A stretch of DNA of 64,000 nt, taken from contig JAIRRS010000033.1 of assembly GCA_031255855.1 (NCBI GenBank), forward strand, positions 1-64,000, read 5' to 3'. Below the pieces are notes generated by a model. That model made no database searches. It saw only the letters and a list, made by a program, of their open reading frames with translations, and was not told the origin of the DNA. This document shows, piece by piece, positions 18,101 through 27,549 of this stretch; positions within the stretch are counted from its first letter, which is position 1, and every line of letters starts with the position of its first letter. Origin of the DNA: Tannerellaceae bacterium. Lineage in GTDB: Bacteria; Bacteroidota; Bacteroidia; Bacteroidales; Tannerellaceae. Both the position numbers and the translations under genes were made by a program.

Positions 18101-18253
18101 AGGTTCGCCTATGTCGTCAACCACTGTACCTGTTATACTACTCGTTTGCGCTTGTAGTACGCCAAGGCTTGTCACTAAAGCGGCAACACAGAATACTGTT
18201 TTTATTTTGCATGCCGCAAAGTGAAATTGCAAATACTTTTTTAGTTTTTTCAT
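15140..18253 (-). CDS. susC-like: SusC-family TonB-dependent outer membrane transporter
   Basis: About 1037 residues from the ATG at 18253; an upstream start at 18307 is rejected because it would cross the likely promoter. After the signal peptide (cut near LQAQ) come a CarboxypepD_reg-like domain (SITGTVVDDIGEPLIGATV), the TonB-box region (LDEVVVVGYGTMKKSDLTGAV), plug and beta-barrel, ending in FVLGFNLTL. No STN signalling domain is present, so control is expected from the AraC-type regulator upstream rather than an anti-sigma. It imports mannan oligosaccharides together with SusD. Confidence 0.93.
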   Translation of the reverse strand: MKKLKKYLQFHFAACKIKTVFCVAALVTSLGVLQAQTSSITGTVVDDIGEPLIGATVLVKGTSNGVLTNMNGNYTIQAGKNDVLVFSYVGMQLLEEAVNGRGRIDVELQAGTNLDEVVVVGYGTMKKSDLTGAVAKVSSEDLKQLSTIDVGQALAGRVAGVDVISNSGEPGSGTKIRIRGYGSMNTSDPLYVVDGFPVSDIDYLSPQDIESLEILKDASATAIYGSRGANGVVLIKTRGGRYNTRTRVEANVYGSMSTMGRTIDLLNAWEYATLKQELYANSKMPISAQDAAMFNYVIDNKYTGTNWVDEVTRTGFAQNYNVDVSGGTDRHIFSVGATYSATQGVLKYNELDAITARYNNTYKLTNDISLGINVIYTNRKTQGGGGDGNYYGSIWPAVMRADPISMAWDEQADTWGEVLFADPSYQPARQVYEGANYGDNSSNMFIGNAFLQFDNIARIKGLSLRGQYGIRANFGESISYSPVYYTSADQNRSNSSLNVGRNEFKSWLANAYLMYNKEFDKHSLGLTLGAEAQDFRFVMLSGSAQDIPEAQNMWYLNQTDTPSSRSASHSSPYWNRMASFFFRGNYTFAGRYMLTTTVRADGSSKFLNHWGYFPSFSLGWNLHQEEFMQNEGNPFQMLKVRAGYGLVGNEASAGASDYVALMTSGYNSVIGDALQTGYIQLEYANAALQWEASEQYNFGVDFMAFNSKLSGTVDYFIRNTRDMILKTPVPMYAGLSRPSTNSGEMRNNGLEVTLRWSDKKGNFTYGVGANASFIRNKVLALGSPDPVYGMNMSKVEQPFTRTEVGMEMAYFYGYKTDGLFQTQDEINNYKTPDGRLIQPNAQPGDVKFVKTANDGEPLNIDDRTYLGSGMADVTFGLNANLAWKGIDLALFLQASVGNELANAAVMDLYSSNFGQWNMSKDMMNRWTGPGSTNQYPRLSANDVNQNSRFSDRYIEDGSYLRIKNLQLGYTLPQGVTKSLKIQRLRLYVSADNLHVFTKYTGFDPEMGDYLRNPLNNGIDLASYPRPRTFVLGFNLTL

Positions 18254-18275
18254 GATATAGATTAATTTGTATTTA

Positions 18276-18308
18276 CAAAAATAACAGGAAGTAACAGGAC
18301 AAAACAAG
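18276..18308 (-). promoter_or_regulatory. Probable susC promoter
   Basis: On the minus strand TATTTTTG (18276-18283) matches the Bacteroides -7 consensus TAnnTTTG. TTG-containing candidates for the -33 box lie at 18300-18308. Start of transcription would be near 18270, giving a short leader before the ATG at 18253. Confidence 0.45.
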
Positions 18309-18349
18309 TACTATTTTACCATTAATTAATACTCTTTAGATGATAATCC

Positions 18350-19240
18350 CTAAACAAACACTTTTTTCTTTCTGTAGTTACTGCGAAACTCTTTCGGCGA
18401 GCAATCTTTCTTTTTCTTGAAAATACGATTAAAGTTTGACAGGTTGTTGAACCCACATTCATAGCCTATTTCCGCCACCGACATGGTGGAGTCGAGCAAC
18501 AAACGGGTAGCATATCCCAAACGGATGTCGATAATGTAATCAGACAGGGTCTTGCCGGTACGCAGTTTGAAAAAGCGACTGAAAGAGGGCGGCGTCATAC
18601 ATGTCAGTTCGGCTAAATGCTCAAGGCGTATTTCTTTTTTGTAGTTTTCTTCGATGAAATCCTGTACTTTCTTAACCCGGCGACTGTCTGACAGAGGACT
18701 TATTTTGGCAAACGATGAACTCGACAAGGCGTGTGCCTGGTCGGTAAAGAGTGAAAGCTCGTGCAGGATGGTGAGCAGTTTTATAACGGCATAGAACCCT
18801 TGCTTTTCCGACGAAAGCGTATCCAGCAATGAATACACCTTCATAATGGCTTTCATGGGAAAAGACAAACCCTTTTGGGCTTTGGCAAGCATAGCCCGGA
18901 TAGAACTGAATTGATTTTTGTTAAGCAGATTATCGAAGAACAGGTTTTGTGAAAACTGGATGGTGACTTCCCTGATTTCTCTTGAACTGCATTCGTTTTG
19001 CGCCCACACATGTTCCAGATTCTCTCCGGTGATCAATACCAGGTCGTAATCGCCAATTATCTCAATAGAATCACCCACTATACGTTTTACGCCCGCAGCA
19101 TGCTCCGTGAAATTAAGCTCAAACTCGGCATGGCTGTGAATGGGGTAAGTAAACTCGGCTTTCATGCGGTCGGCAATATAAAAACAATCCTTTTCGGACA
19201 AGGGAGTAAGCTCCCTGATAGCGTGTTGTGTATTTTTCAT
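18350..19240 (-). CDS. AraC-family transcriptional regulator of the mannan locus
   Basis: A 296-residue soluble regulator. The N-terminal half is a cupin-like sensor (YPIHSHAEFELNF near 35-47). The C-terminal ~100 residues hold two helix-turn-helix motifs of the AraC type (IRLEHLAELTCMTPPSFSRFF, then VAEIGYECGFNNLSNFNRIFKKK and CSPKEFR). It is transcribed in the same direction as the mannan genes and ends 96 bp before susC, so it is the natural candidate to activate the locus. The inducing sugar cannot be read from the sequence. Confidence 0.87.
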   Translation of the reverse strand: MKNTQHAIRELTPLSEKDCFYIADRMKAEFTYPIHSHAEFELNFTEHAAGVKRIVGDSIEIIGDYDLVLITGENLEHVWAQNECSSREIREVTIQFSQNLFFDNLLNKNQFSSIRAMLAKAQKGLSFPMKAIMKVYSLLDTLSSEKQGFYAVIKLLTILHELSLFTDQAHALSSSSFAKISPLSDSRRVKKVQDFIEENYKKEIRLEHLAELTCMTPPSFSRFFKLRTGKTLSDYIIDIRLGYATRLLLDSTMSVAEIGYECGFNNLSNFNRIFKKKKDCSPKEFRSNYRKKKVFV

Positions 19241-19343
19241 TGGACAGATGGTAAAGTATTAGACTAAAAATAGATTTGCATAGCAAAAATAATGCAAATT
19301 TGGAACTATACAAGTTGAAAACAGGTATTCAGTGGGAGTATCA

Positions 19344-21722
19344 TCATTTCACAACTCCTGATTCGCTATCTGAATTATATAATTGCTGTTCACCTGATGT
19401 ATGTTTACGTCCTGTAAAGAAGTTCCATGAGAAGGTCAGATAAATCATATTCCCTAAATCTTTAGTGTAGTTAAAAGTCTCTTTTTTCACAATACTCGAA
19501 AGATATTGTTGCCCACTCTTCTCTCCATTACTGAAAAATGGGTTTAGAATCCCTAAACCTACACGCAGCGAATTATATTTATAAGATACAGAAACATCAG
19601 CTCCGGCTGGAGAGTAATTCTCTGTTTCTCCAAACTTATAGCTCATCCGGGGTTTTACTGATGCAGATAACATCAAGTTTCGATACATCGCTTCTATCTG
19701 GACATTTCCAAAATAGCCTGTATATGTATTTGAATATTCAAAACCTTTATTTATATAACGATTAACCCCCCCATAAACAGATATTGAAAGGATATTCTTT
19801 ATGACTTCTACTCTTAGATTAAGTAAACCCTGCAAATGAGTCATGCTTTTTTGATTCGCAGAACTATATACATAATAATAGTATTCTTCCTCATCAATTC
19901 TTTTTGCGCTGGTGCTAATAATCGGATTAGGGGTGTGCTGATAATATCCATTCGTTTGAAAGCTAAAACGTCCAATCCTGTATTCCAGGTTTAAAGTATT
20001 CCGATAAGCACGATATGGTTTTAAATCCGGATTACCGATATGAACTTCATAATTGTTTTGCCATTTTTCTACATTACTGAGAGCTGACAAGGAAGGTAAT
20101 ACTGTTCCTATAGAGAATGTATATCTCAAATAAGCGCCTTTAAATATGGGATATGCTAAAAAAGCTGTTGGTTGAAATGAATTAAAGGCATATTTATGTG
20201 AACTTTCTTTGAAATATTGACTTGAAAATCCAATTCCGATATTGTATTCTAATTTGTGCAATGAACCGGAAAGTTCCGAATACAGATACAATTTCGAGTC
20301 GTCCATTTTTGTAGCAATCCCCCCTGTCGATCCTTGATAAGTATTATTCGTATGTGCTTGTTTATAATTGATTCCGGAACTCCATGATAGATTGTTGTTT
20401 AATTCGTTATCATAAATTAGTTCACTAATAAATGAATACTTGTTCCCATCTGCAGAATAATTCATTGATGGTATGAAAGGGGTATCTTCGGATAAATGCT
20501 CGCTATATCCATACGAATAGTCTGTCATGATATATGTCCCAACAAAGTTAGTTGTTAGGTTCTGATTTTTTGATAAATTTACTTGATAATAAATATCCAA
20601 TACTGGAGAATAAGATTTGTCGTAAATATTGGTATGTGCCATTACAACTTCATTTTCAGAATCTTTTACCGATTGAATGATACTATACTCCGGTATGCGA
20701 TGTAGATTATTATCAAGTTTTACATTAAAAACAGATTTTTCCGGAGATATCCAATTGTAATTTAACGAAAAATTATGCTCCTGCAATTTGTAAGGAGAAT
20801 GGATACCTGTTTTTTTAATTTCCCGGAGACGATTATCCGATAATAAAAGTTCTTGTCGAATATCAGAATATTTATTGCGAAAACTTCGATATGATAATTC
20901 GTAATTTATGGAAAATTCAGATGCTTTATTATTGTATTTTAAATAAATATTATCATTCCCATATCCCGTTGTCACTGCATTTCTTAAGCTAATTCCACCT
21001 GATACACCTTTATTTTTCCTCTTTGTAATAAAGTTGATGATAGTAGCAAGTCCTTCTCCGTATCGTACCCCCGGTTTATCTATATATTCAATTTTCAAAA
21101 TATCATCAGGTGTTAAAGCCAGTAAATCCTGGATATTCGATACGACATTATTAATACGGAGCTGCAATCCTCCGTTTACCATTGACGTAATTGAATTTTG
21201 GACAGTACTGACAATTAAACCGGGAAGCATCATTTTGCTTAACAATTCCAGTGCAGTGGAAGATGATTCTTTTTCAAACAATGACGGAAATATAATTTGC
21301 CTGTTAACCTGATTGATTACCCTGTCTGAAACTACCATTATTTCGTCTAAATTTTCAGAGGCTTCTATAATATAGATATCATCTATTTGAAAATCTTCTT
21401 GAATATTTTCAAGATAAATAATTGTTGTTTCATATCCCAAGCAGGCAATAACTATATATGAATTACCTACCGGCACTTTTTTTAATTGAAATTTACCGTA
21501 TTGATCTGTCACATATCCTTCCAAAAAGGTAGAATCATTACTGAACAGGCTTACGGTTGCCATTTCGACTGGTATTTGCTCCTTATCATTTTTTATTACA
21601 CCTCTGATTCTAATATTATCAGCAAATAATGACAAATTGGTCAACATTAACAATAGTAAAACTACAAGCAATCTCATACTTTGTTTTTTGTAGAATTGAT
21701 AATTTTTCCTGGAAATACGCAT
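19344..21722 (-). CDS. TonB-dependent receptor-like outer membrane barrel protein
   Basis: About 792 residues from the ATG at 21722. A TTG at 21761 gives 805 but coincides with a promoter-like TAAATTTG, so I prefer the ATG. A signal peptide (LLVVLLLLMLTNLSLFA) is followed by a CarboxypepD_reg_2-like domain (near 55-120), a plug-like region and a C-terminal barrel of the outer-membrane beta-barrel family 3 type. There is no SusD partner. It stands alone between the mannan and polyketide loci. Its AT-rich composition is closer to the polyketide region. Substrate unknown. Confidence 0.8.
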   Translation of the reverse strand: MRISRKNYQFYKKQSMRLLVVLLLLMLTNLSLFADNIRIRGVIKNDKEQIPVEMATVSLFSNDSTFLEGYVTDQYGKFQLKKVPVGNSYIVIACLGYETTIIYLENIQEDFQIDDIYIIEASENLDEIMVVSDRVINQVNRQIIFPSLFEKESSSTALELLSKMMLPGLIVSTVQNSITSMVNGGLQLRINNVVSNIQDLLALTPDDILKIEYIDKPGVRYGEGLATIINFITKRKNKGVSGGISLRNAVTTGYGNDNIYLKYNNKASEFSINYELSYRSFRNKYSDIRQELLLSDNRLREIKKTGIHSPYKLQEHNFSLNYNWISPEKSVFNVKLDNNLHRIPEYSIIQSVKDSENEVVMAHTNIYDKSYSPVLDIYYQVNLSKNQNLTTNFVGTYIMTDYSYGYSEHLSEDTPFIPSMNYSADGNKYSFISELIYDNELNNNLSWSSGINYKQAHTNNTYQGSTGGIATKMDDSKLYLYSELSGSLHKLEYNIGIGFSSQYFKESSHKYAFNSFQPTAFLAYPIFKGAYLRYTFSIGTVLPSLSALSNVEKWQNNYEVHIGNPDLKPYRAYRNTLNLEYRIGRFSFQTNGYYQHTPNPIISTSAKRIDEEEYYYYVYSSANQKSMTHLQGLLNLRVEVIKNILSISVYGGVNRYINKGFEYSNTYTGYFGNVQIEAMYRNLMLSASVKPRMSYKFGETENYSPAGADVSVSYKYNSLRVGLGILNPFFSNGEKSGQQYLSSIVKKETFNYTKDLGNMIYLTFSWNFFTGRKHTSGEQQLYNSDSESGVVK

Positions 21723-21761
21723 ATTTTTAGCCCTAATGATACTCGTTTTATTTGTCTCCAA

Positions 21762-22534
21762 ATTTAGAAAATAATTTCAAGATAACAATATAGAAAACAG
21801 ACTCTTCACTCATTTTTCCTGCCGGATCATATTTTCCAAATAGAATGATAGCACTTAAAGATTATCTCCCTTTTCTCACCATTTTTCTTTTGTAATTTGA
21901 GCCAGAGTCTTATTTAATGCAAATTTGATATTTAGCAATTTGATAATTTGTTAATTTTACCCTTGCATAACTGCTGTATTTGGAGGCCTGTCTGGAGTTT
22001 GTCGAAAAAAAACTACCCTTGTGAAGTTTAGGATTGATAGTTTGCACACTAAATTAGTGCATTTTGCGCTTTTTGTGTTTTAATTTAACGATTATGTATT
22101 AAAATTTTATACATTTACCTGTTTAAATGTCTTTTTGTCAGTTTGTTTTTGGTTATCTTTCAACACAAATGAGTAGTTAAAATATGTGTTTGTTTGCATT
22201 TTTATGCCACTAAATTTTGATTTAGCAGGAATAGCTCCCCATTCATTTGGATGAATTGGAGAGAACATTTGGATGAATTTCCAAAATCATCAAATGAAAA
22301 TGGAAAAATATGAAGATGAATTTCCAAAAACGACTCATTTTTTGCAAATATTCGTTAAACACGAATGGGAAATAGTTAATAAATTATCTATAAATTCTTA
22401 TTTTCTTAGATTTTCATCCATTATCGTGTTAGCTGAAAACCGCTGAGTTGAAATCAATGGAGATGATTGTTGGCTTTCTTTTCATTTTTTATTGTATCTT
22501 CATCCAATATTTTGTCTTCAATATATTGTAAAAT
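21762..22534. other. 773-bp AT-rich intergenic region
   Basis: I find no credible gene. It separates divergent genes (receptor on the minus strand, acyltransferase on the plus strand). It contains a promoter-like TAAATTTG (minus strand, 21759-21766), many A/T tracts and a set of direct repeats at 22244-22329. A small RNA or a decayed gene cannot be excluded. Confidence 0.5.
22244..22329. repeat. CATTTGGATGAAT repeats, 22-bp spacing
   Basis: CATTTGGATGAATT begins at 22244 and CATTTGGATGAATTT at 22266, exactly 22 bp apart. An inverted imperfect copy (TCATCAAATG) lies at 22287, and GATGAATTTCCAAAA recurs at 22272 and 22315. The core is the reverse complement of the CATCCAAATGA motif found at 55118. 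Direct repeats two helical turns apart suggest an operator for a regulator binding as a dimer, for example an AraC-type protein. Confidence 0.6.
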
Positions 22535-23671
22535 ATGATGGATAAACAAACTTTCAGGCCTATACCTTTACAAGGAAGAATCCTTGTTTTTGATTTTTTG
22601 AAGTCGCTTATGATTTTTTTTGTTATTGTACTCCATGTCAGTATGACCTATATGCAAAGCCCTTCCTGGTGGTATATTATCAGTGATAAGGCGAGTCCGG
22701 TATTTCTCGTTATCGTTAATATATTGGATGTATTCATGATACCCGTTCTCTTTTTTATATCCGGCTATTTTGCACCTGCATCTTATGCAAGAAAAGGTTT
22801 TTCCGGTTTTCTGAAAGACAAAATCAAGCATATATTTTTTCCTTGGATATTGGGCATCATAATCCTAATTCCTATATTTTCTTTATTATTGGGGAAATCA
22901 ATCGGCCATTTTTTTCAATTACTAAAAGACAATCCTTTTTATCTGTTTAATTCTCAAGGTCATTTATGGTATTTAGGCATCCTTTTTATTTTTCTTCTTG
23001 TGTACGCTTTATTTTCTTATTTTGTACCATTCAACAAGATACGTACAACTTCCACAGGCCGTAAGAACACTTATCTATTGCTGGGAGGCATTGTAATTTC
23101 TTTGATTTGTGCTTATCTGTCTACCCTGTTTTGGGGTCCATTTGACAATTGGTTGTACTTCGCATATGTTTTTTGTCTGAAACCGGCCAAAATAGCTACC
23201 TATATATGTGTATTTGGATTAGGGGTCTACGCGTGGCAAACCAACTGGTTCACAAAAAACGGATGGATGCCTTCTATAAACACATGGCGTATTTTGGCAA
23301 TAAGTACAATGACCTGTTACATGATATTGAGGTTGCTTATAATTCCTAAATATGATTTTCCATCGTTAGATAAATTGATATCTGTTTTCGATGCAGTTTG
23401 CTCTTTTACGACGTTGATATATACGCTGCTGATAGGTATTAAATTTCAAACCATTCGTATAGCGGAATGGATGGTGAACGCATCACCTTATTCATATAGC
23501 ATATACTGGATACATATGTTACCGATGATTTTGTATTTATCCATGATAAATGAGTGGGATATCTCCATTTTCCTGAAATGGATTTCAGGCATATTTGTGG
23601 TTTGTCTCTTTTCGTGGTTGTTCAGTAAATATATATTGAAAAAACTACCGTTGTTGAAAGATATGTTTTGA
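22535..23671 (+). CDS. Membrane acyltransferase family 3 protein
   Basis: A 378-residue polytopic inner-membrane protein with about ten hydrophobic segments. It starts with FDFLKSLMIFFVIVLHV, in which the His matches the conserved position of acyltransferase family 3 (OafA/NolL-like), and continues with FFISGYFAPASY. Such enzymes transfer acetyl or succinyl groups to surface glycans or other extracytoplasmic acceptors. Its stop codon abuts the stop of the convergent MATE gene without a gap. Whether it modifies the product of the adjacent cluster is unknown. Confidence 0.78.
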   Translation: MMDKQTFRPIPLQGRILVFDFLKSLMIFFVIVLHVSMTYMQSPSWWYIISDKASPVFLVIVNILDVFMIPVLFFISGYFAPASYARKGFSGFLKDKIKHIFFPWILGIIILIPIFSLLLGKSIGHFFQLLKDNPFYLFNSQGHLWYLGILFIFLLVYALFSYFVPFNKIRTTSTGRKNTYLLLGGIVISLICAYLSTLFWGPFDNWLYFAYVFCLKPAKIATYICVFGLGVYAWQTNWFTKNGWMPSINTWRILAISTMTCYMILRLLIIPKYDFPSLDKLISVFDAVCSFTTLIYTLLIGIKFQTIRIAEWMVNASPYSYSIYWIHMLPMILYLSMINEWDISIFLKWISGIFVVCLFSWLFSKYILKKLPLLKDMF

Positions 23672-25015
23672 TTATCGGTTGCCGGTTATCTGTTTTTTTT
23701 GAGAATAAAACACGATGTATGTACTTATACACACAACTATTTCCGAGAATGGAAGACTGGCCCAAACTCCGTTTACTCCCCAATATAAAGGCAGCAGATA
23801 TACCAAAGGTATGAAAGATATTTGTCTGATTATGCTCAAAACAGCCGATTTGACAGCGTTTCCGATATGTTGGAAAAAACCGCTCATTAACATTTGACAA
23901 CCAGCCAACGGTAATGTTATGGTTAAGACAAAAAGAGCCTTGGAGGCTTCTATCGTTAGTTCCGGGCCGGGATTAAATACCTGCACCATATATTCTGATG
24001 CAAATATACCTGATAATAAGGCAATGATACCAATGATGAATGCCACCCCAAATGCATAGTAAAGCGTTTGAAACATTCGCGCATAATTCTTTGCCCCAAA
24101 ATTGTAGCCGATAATAGGTTGAATTCCTTGCGAAATTCCTATAAAAATCATGATAAATACATAATGGAAACGACTAGCAATAACATATCCTTCCAAAGAA
24201 ACCGGATTACTATAAGCAATGAGCTGCTTATTGGTAAAAAAAACAATGAGGGAAGTCATTGCCGTGATCAGGAATGGTGCAAATCCTATATTGAGTATTT
24301 TAAAGAGTATGTTGAAACGCAGTCTTAAATATGATAGCTTAATAGGGAAAAAACTTTTCGCGTTTAAAAAATGTGGAATTATTATACATGCGGAAAAAAA
24401 AGTAGACAGAAGGGTCGCGCCCCCGGCGCCTTTCATACCCCATTTAAAACAAAAAATAAAAAGAGGGGCTAAAATAAAATTGAATATCACGCTTACACCT
24501 ATCACATACATTGATTTCTTAGGAAACCCGGTCGCTTTCATTATGTTGGTCAGCGTAGATCCCATATTCAAAAAAAGGCTGGCCGGCAGATAATAGCAGA
24601 GAAAATCTTTGGCGAAGAGGTAAGTCTCATCCGTAGCTCCCATCCAATAAAGGATAGGTTCCATAAACAAATAAATACCAATAACAGGAATCATTGAGAT
24701 GATAAAAGTAAAAAGAAGAGATGTGCCCATTACCTGCATGGCCATTTCTTTATTATTCAGGCCAAAATATATAGAAATGCGACTTGATGTCCCGACTCCC
24801 ATCAATGTACCCAATGAAGCCAAAAGATTCATGATAGGCAAAAGAACTCCGAGAGCTCCGAGGGCATGTTCCCCTAAACCGGGGCCATATCCTATAAAAA
24901 TACTATCTATTATATAGTAAATAGCTAAAGCAAGTGTTCCGGCAATAGAAGGCAGCGTATATTTCCAAAAAAGCGGATGAATTTTTTTATCCCGCAATTC
25001 GAGTATCTGTTTCAT
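23672..25015 (-). CDS. MATE-family efflux transporter
   Basis: A 447-residue inner-membrane protein with about 12 transmembrane segments in two similar halves. The start LFWKYTLPSIAGTLALAIYYIIDSIFIGYG, followed by GALGVLLPIM, is typical of the MATE/NorM-DinF group. It exchanges H+ or Na+ for organic compounds. It starts 3 bp after the TolC-like gene, so it is the last gene of the polyketide operon and probably a second export route or resistance function for the product. Confidence 0.87.
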   Translation of the reverse strand: MKQILELRDKKIHPLFWKYTLPSIAGTLALAIYYIIDSIFIGYGPGLGEHALGALGVLLPIMNLLASLGTLMGVGTSSRISIYFGLNNKEMAMQVMGTSLLFTFIISMIPVIGIYLFMEPILYWMGATDETYLFAKDFLCYYLPASLFLNMGSTLTNIMKATGFPKKSMYVIGVSVIFNFILAPLFIFCFKWGMKGAGGATLLSTFFSACIIIPHFLNAKSFFPIKLSYLRLRFNILFKILNIGFAPFLITAMTSLIVFFTNKQLIAYSNPVSLEGYVIASRFHYVFIMIFIGISQGIQPIIGYNFGAKNYARMFQTLYYAFGVAFIIGIIALLSGIFASEYMVQVFNPGPELTIEASKALFVLTITLPLAGCQMLMSGFFQHIGNAVKSAVLSIIRQISFIPLVYLLPLYWGVNGVWASLPFSEIVVCISTYIVFYSQKKQITGNR

Positions 25016-25018
25016 TAA

Positions 25019-26419
25019 CTAAAATTTAATTGGAATCCCATTGTAAAAATCCAGGATTTTTATCCGCAGGATATAATCATACTTGGCTTGTACCTGCTCC
25101 GACTGGCTTTGTAAAAACCGTGTTTTCACTTCGTTGTATTCAAAAGGAGTTAATTTAGCCAGATCATAGCGGACTTGCACATGCCGGAAAGATTCAGAAG
25201 TGAATTTTATAGCATCATTTGACGCCAGATATTTTTCGTGTGCCGCCATAGCATTTTTATGGGCCGTTTGGATTTCTTTATAAAGCGTTTTCCTCGTGTC
25301 TTCCAGAATCAGCTTTCTGTCTTGTATATCAAGTTTGGCAATGCGCACTTTATTGCGTGTTTCAAAACGATTGAAAACCGGAATAGTCAGTTTCAATCCA
25401 ATCAACATAAAATCATTATTTTTTACTTGATTGGAAAAAGATTCATTGGCTTTTATGGTTTGATTAGTTGATGGATTTATTATATCTTTTGCATTATACC
25501 TGTAAAGATAGCCGGTTCCCCATTCGAATACAAGATTTAAGTTGGGCAGATAGTCGGCTTCCGCTATTTTGAGCGTTTTTTCGGCGCTTGCTATTCTATA
25601 TTCCTGTTCTTTTATTACAGGTTTCGTACTGAACGCATTCTCGAAGATTAACTGTGTCGGCTGAATTTCGCGAAACATATCCTCCAACATTTTATCACTG
25701 AATGACGGAGCTTTGATATCAAAATTTCTTTCATCTTCCAATTCAAGAGCCTGTGCCAAATCAAGCAATGCCAATTCCAGATTATTTTGTGCTTCGATGA
25801 CTGTAACCCGATCTTTGGCCAACTGTGCTTCCATATCATACAAATTGGCTGAAGGTACGCTTCCCGACTCAACCAAGAGCGCCGTCTTTTTTACCTGGCT
25901 TAAGGTCAATTCCAATTGTTCTTCATTTATTTTTACAAGTTCTTTATTAAATAACACCTGCAAAAATAAAGATGTGATATTGATAGAAAGATTATCCTTT
26001 GCTTTTTCCAGATTTTGCGTGGCAGCTTCAAATTCCAATTTTGTTCTGGCTTTTTCATTGGGGATACGGAAACCAGTAAAAATAGGAATAGAACTACTCC
26101 CCCCTGCTATAGTTCTTGATAAAGGCTCGTCCACTTCCGAATAGGTTTGTGAACGACCGAAATTCCAATCCTGAATAATTGCAGCATTAAGGTCGGGCAA
26201 ACGGCTGTTTCTTGCAGTGTTTTGTTGAATATCAGCCACCTTTTGTTGAACTTTTAATCGTTGTATGCTTATATTATGTTCGATCGCGTGTTGAATACAA
26301 TTTTCCAATGTCCACTTCTCATAATTACGTACCCGGGTATTTCCGCTTTGCGCCGATACTTTTTCCGTTGGAATAAAGAGAAGGAGCCATATAAAACACA
26401 AGAATATTTTTGTTTTCAT
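25019..26419 (-). CDS. TolC-family outer membrane efflux protein
   Basis: A 466-residue protein with a signal peptide (cut near VSAQ, residue 24). It has the TolC pattern of long alpha-helical segments in two repeats: WTLENCIQHAIEHNISI at the start of the mature part, coiled-coil stretches near 110-210 and 330-440, and NLNLVFEWGTGY between. It would form the outer membrane channel used by the adaptor and permeases just upstream (3-bp gap to the adaptor gene). Confidence 0.88.
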   Translation of the reverse strand: MKTKIFLCFIWLLLFIPTEKVSAQSGNTRVRNYEKWTLENCIQHAIEHNISIQRLKVQQKVADIQQNTARNSRLPDLNAAIIQDWNFGRSQTYSEVDEPLSRTIAGGSSSIPIFTGFRIPNEKARTKLEFEAATQNLEKAKDNLSINITSLFLQVLFNKELVKINEEQLELTLSQVKKTALLVESGSVPSANLYDMEAQLAKDRVTVIEAQNNLELALLDLAQALELEDERNFDIKAPSFSDKMLEDMFREIQPTQLIFENAFSTKPVIKEQEYRIASAEKTLKIAEADYLPNLNLVFEWGTGYLYRYNAKDIINPSTNQTIKANESFSNQVKNNDFMLIGLKLTIPVFNRFETRNKVRIAKLDIQDRKLILEDTRKTLYKEIQTAHKNAMAAHEKYLASNDAIKFTSESFRHVQVRYDLAKLTPFEYNEVKTRFLQSQSEQVQAKYDYILRIKILDFYNGIPIKF

Positions 26420-26422
26420 ATA

Positions 26423-27517
26423 TTAGTCTAATTGGATTCCCCTTATTTCATCTTCTAATGATATTCCATTTATTATCTGGATATTAACTCCGTCAGACAA
26501 ACCTACTGTAACTTGTCTCCTTTCAAAAAACTGATTATTACCCTGAGATTTTAAGACATAAACATATGGCTGGCCTTCGCTAAATTCAACGGATGCTTCA
26601 GGAATAACAATGGCATTCCTGACCCGCTTGATAAGGACTTCGGCATTTGCACTGTAATCAGCCCTTATCAACACGGAGTCAAAGGTCTGTAATGCTGCTT
26701 TGATTTCGTACAATACCGTTCCGTTTTCTTTTTTTCCTTCCGGTGAGATATATTCAATGCGGGCTCTAAATATCTTATCGTTGATAGCCCCAATTCTTAT
26801 TCTTACAGGCATATTGTTTTTGAGTAAATGTACTTCCGTCTCGTCAACATGTCCTTTGAATATCAAATCGCTCATATCAGCAACAGCCGCTATGGTCGTA
26901 CCTTCATTAAACACGTTGGACTGAATAACATAATCTCCTTCTTTAATAGGAATACTCAATATTGTACCTGAAATAGTCGCGCGGATTTGTGTATTACTTA
27001 TCCTGGAAAACCTTTCTGAAACACCATATTTTACAATATCCAGCGCGTCTTTAGCATTTTTCTGTTCCTCAACAGCTTTCCTGTAAGAAGCTTCGGATAA
27101 TTCATATTCATTCCTGGATATTACTTCATTTCTGTACAACATCTGCTGACGTTCAAAATCCATTTGTATTTGATTCAGGTTTATTTCCGCAATCCGTAAC
27201 CTGGATTCCGCCGCATTCAGTTCTCCCATTTCTGTTGTAACCTTTACATGAGCGATAATCTCTCCTTTACGGATGTTTTCTCCTGCATTTTTTTTCACAT
27301 TATTAATAATCCCCGATATCTGAGGTTTGATTAATATCTTATTTCGCGGCTCTATATTTCCGGTGGCCACTACTGTGTTTTCCACAGCGCCTAATTGAGG
27401 AGCAACAATATCATAGACTGCTACTTCCCCCCGAGATTCATCCCATAAAAATTTGAACGTAGCAAAAACTACGATGATTAATATGGAAAATAATATAATC
27501 CGTCCTACTTTTCTCAT
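26423..27517 (-). CDS. Periplasmic adaptor (HlyD/MacA-like membrane fusion protein)
   Basis: A 364-residue protein with an N-terminal membrane anchor (about 6-24), lipoyl-like hairpin halves (GNIEPRNKILIKPQISGIINNV near 54 and RATISGTILSIPIKEGDYV near 177), a coiled-coil between them (about 95-165) and a beta-barrel domain. This is the architecture of MacA-type adaptors that link an inner-membrane ABC permease to TolC. It lies 32 bp after the permease gene and 3 bp before the tolC-like gene. Confidence 0.88.
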   Translation of the reverse strand: MRKVGRIILFSILIIVVFATFKFLWDESRGEVAVYDIVAPQLGAVENTVVATGNIEPRNKILIKPQISGIINNVKKNAGENIRKGEIIAHVKVTTEMGELNAAESRLRIAEINLNQIQMDFERQQMLYRNEVISRNEYELSEASYRKAVEEQKNAKDALDIVKYGVSERFSRISNTQIRATISGTILSIPIKEGDYVIQSNVFNEGTTIAAVADMSDLIFKGHVDETEVHLLKNNMPVRIRIGAINDKIFRARIEYISPEGKKENGTVLYEIKAALQTFDSVLIRADYSANAEVLIKRVRNAIVIPEASVEFSEGQPYVYVLKSQGNNQFFERRQVTVGLSDGVNIQIINGISLEDEIRGIQLD

Positions 27518-27549
27518 AAATATTCAATCCTATGCAATCTCGTTTTTGT

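Noticed and set aside
15140..18307. Longer susC start at 18307
   Set aside because: It would add 18 residues before the signal peptide and read through the likely promoter; the ATG at 18253 gives a normal start.
22244..22329. CRISPR-like array
   Set aside because: The repeats are short (11-15 bp), spaced by only about 8 bp, few in number and imperfect, with no cas genes; an operator is more likely.
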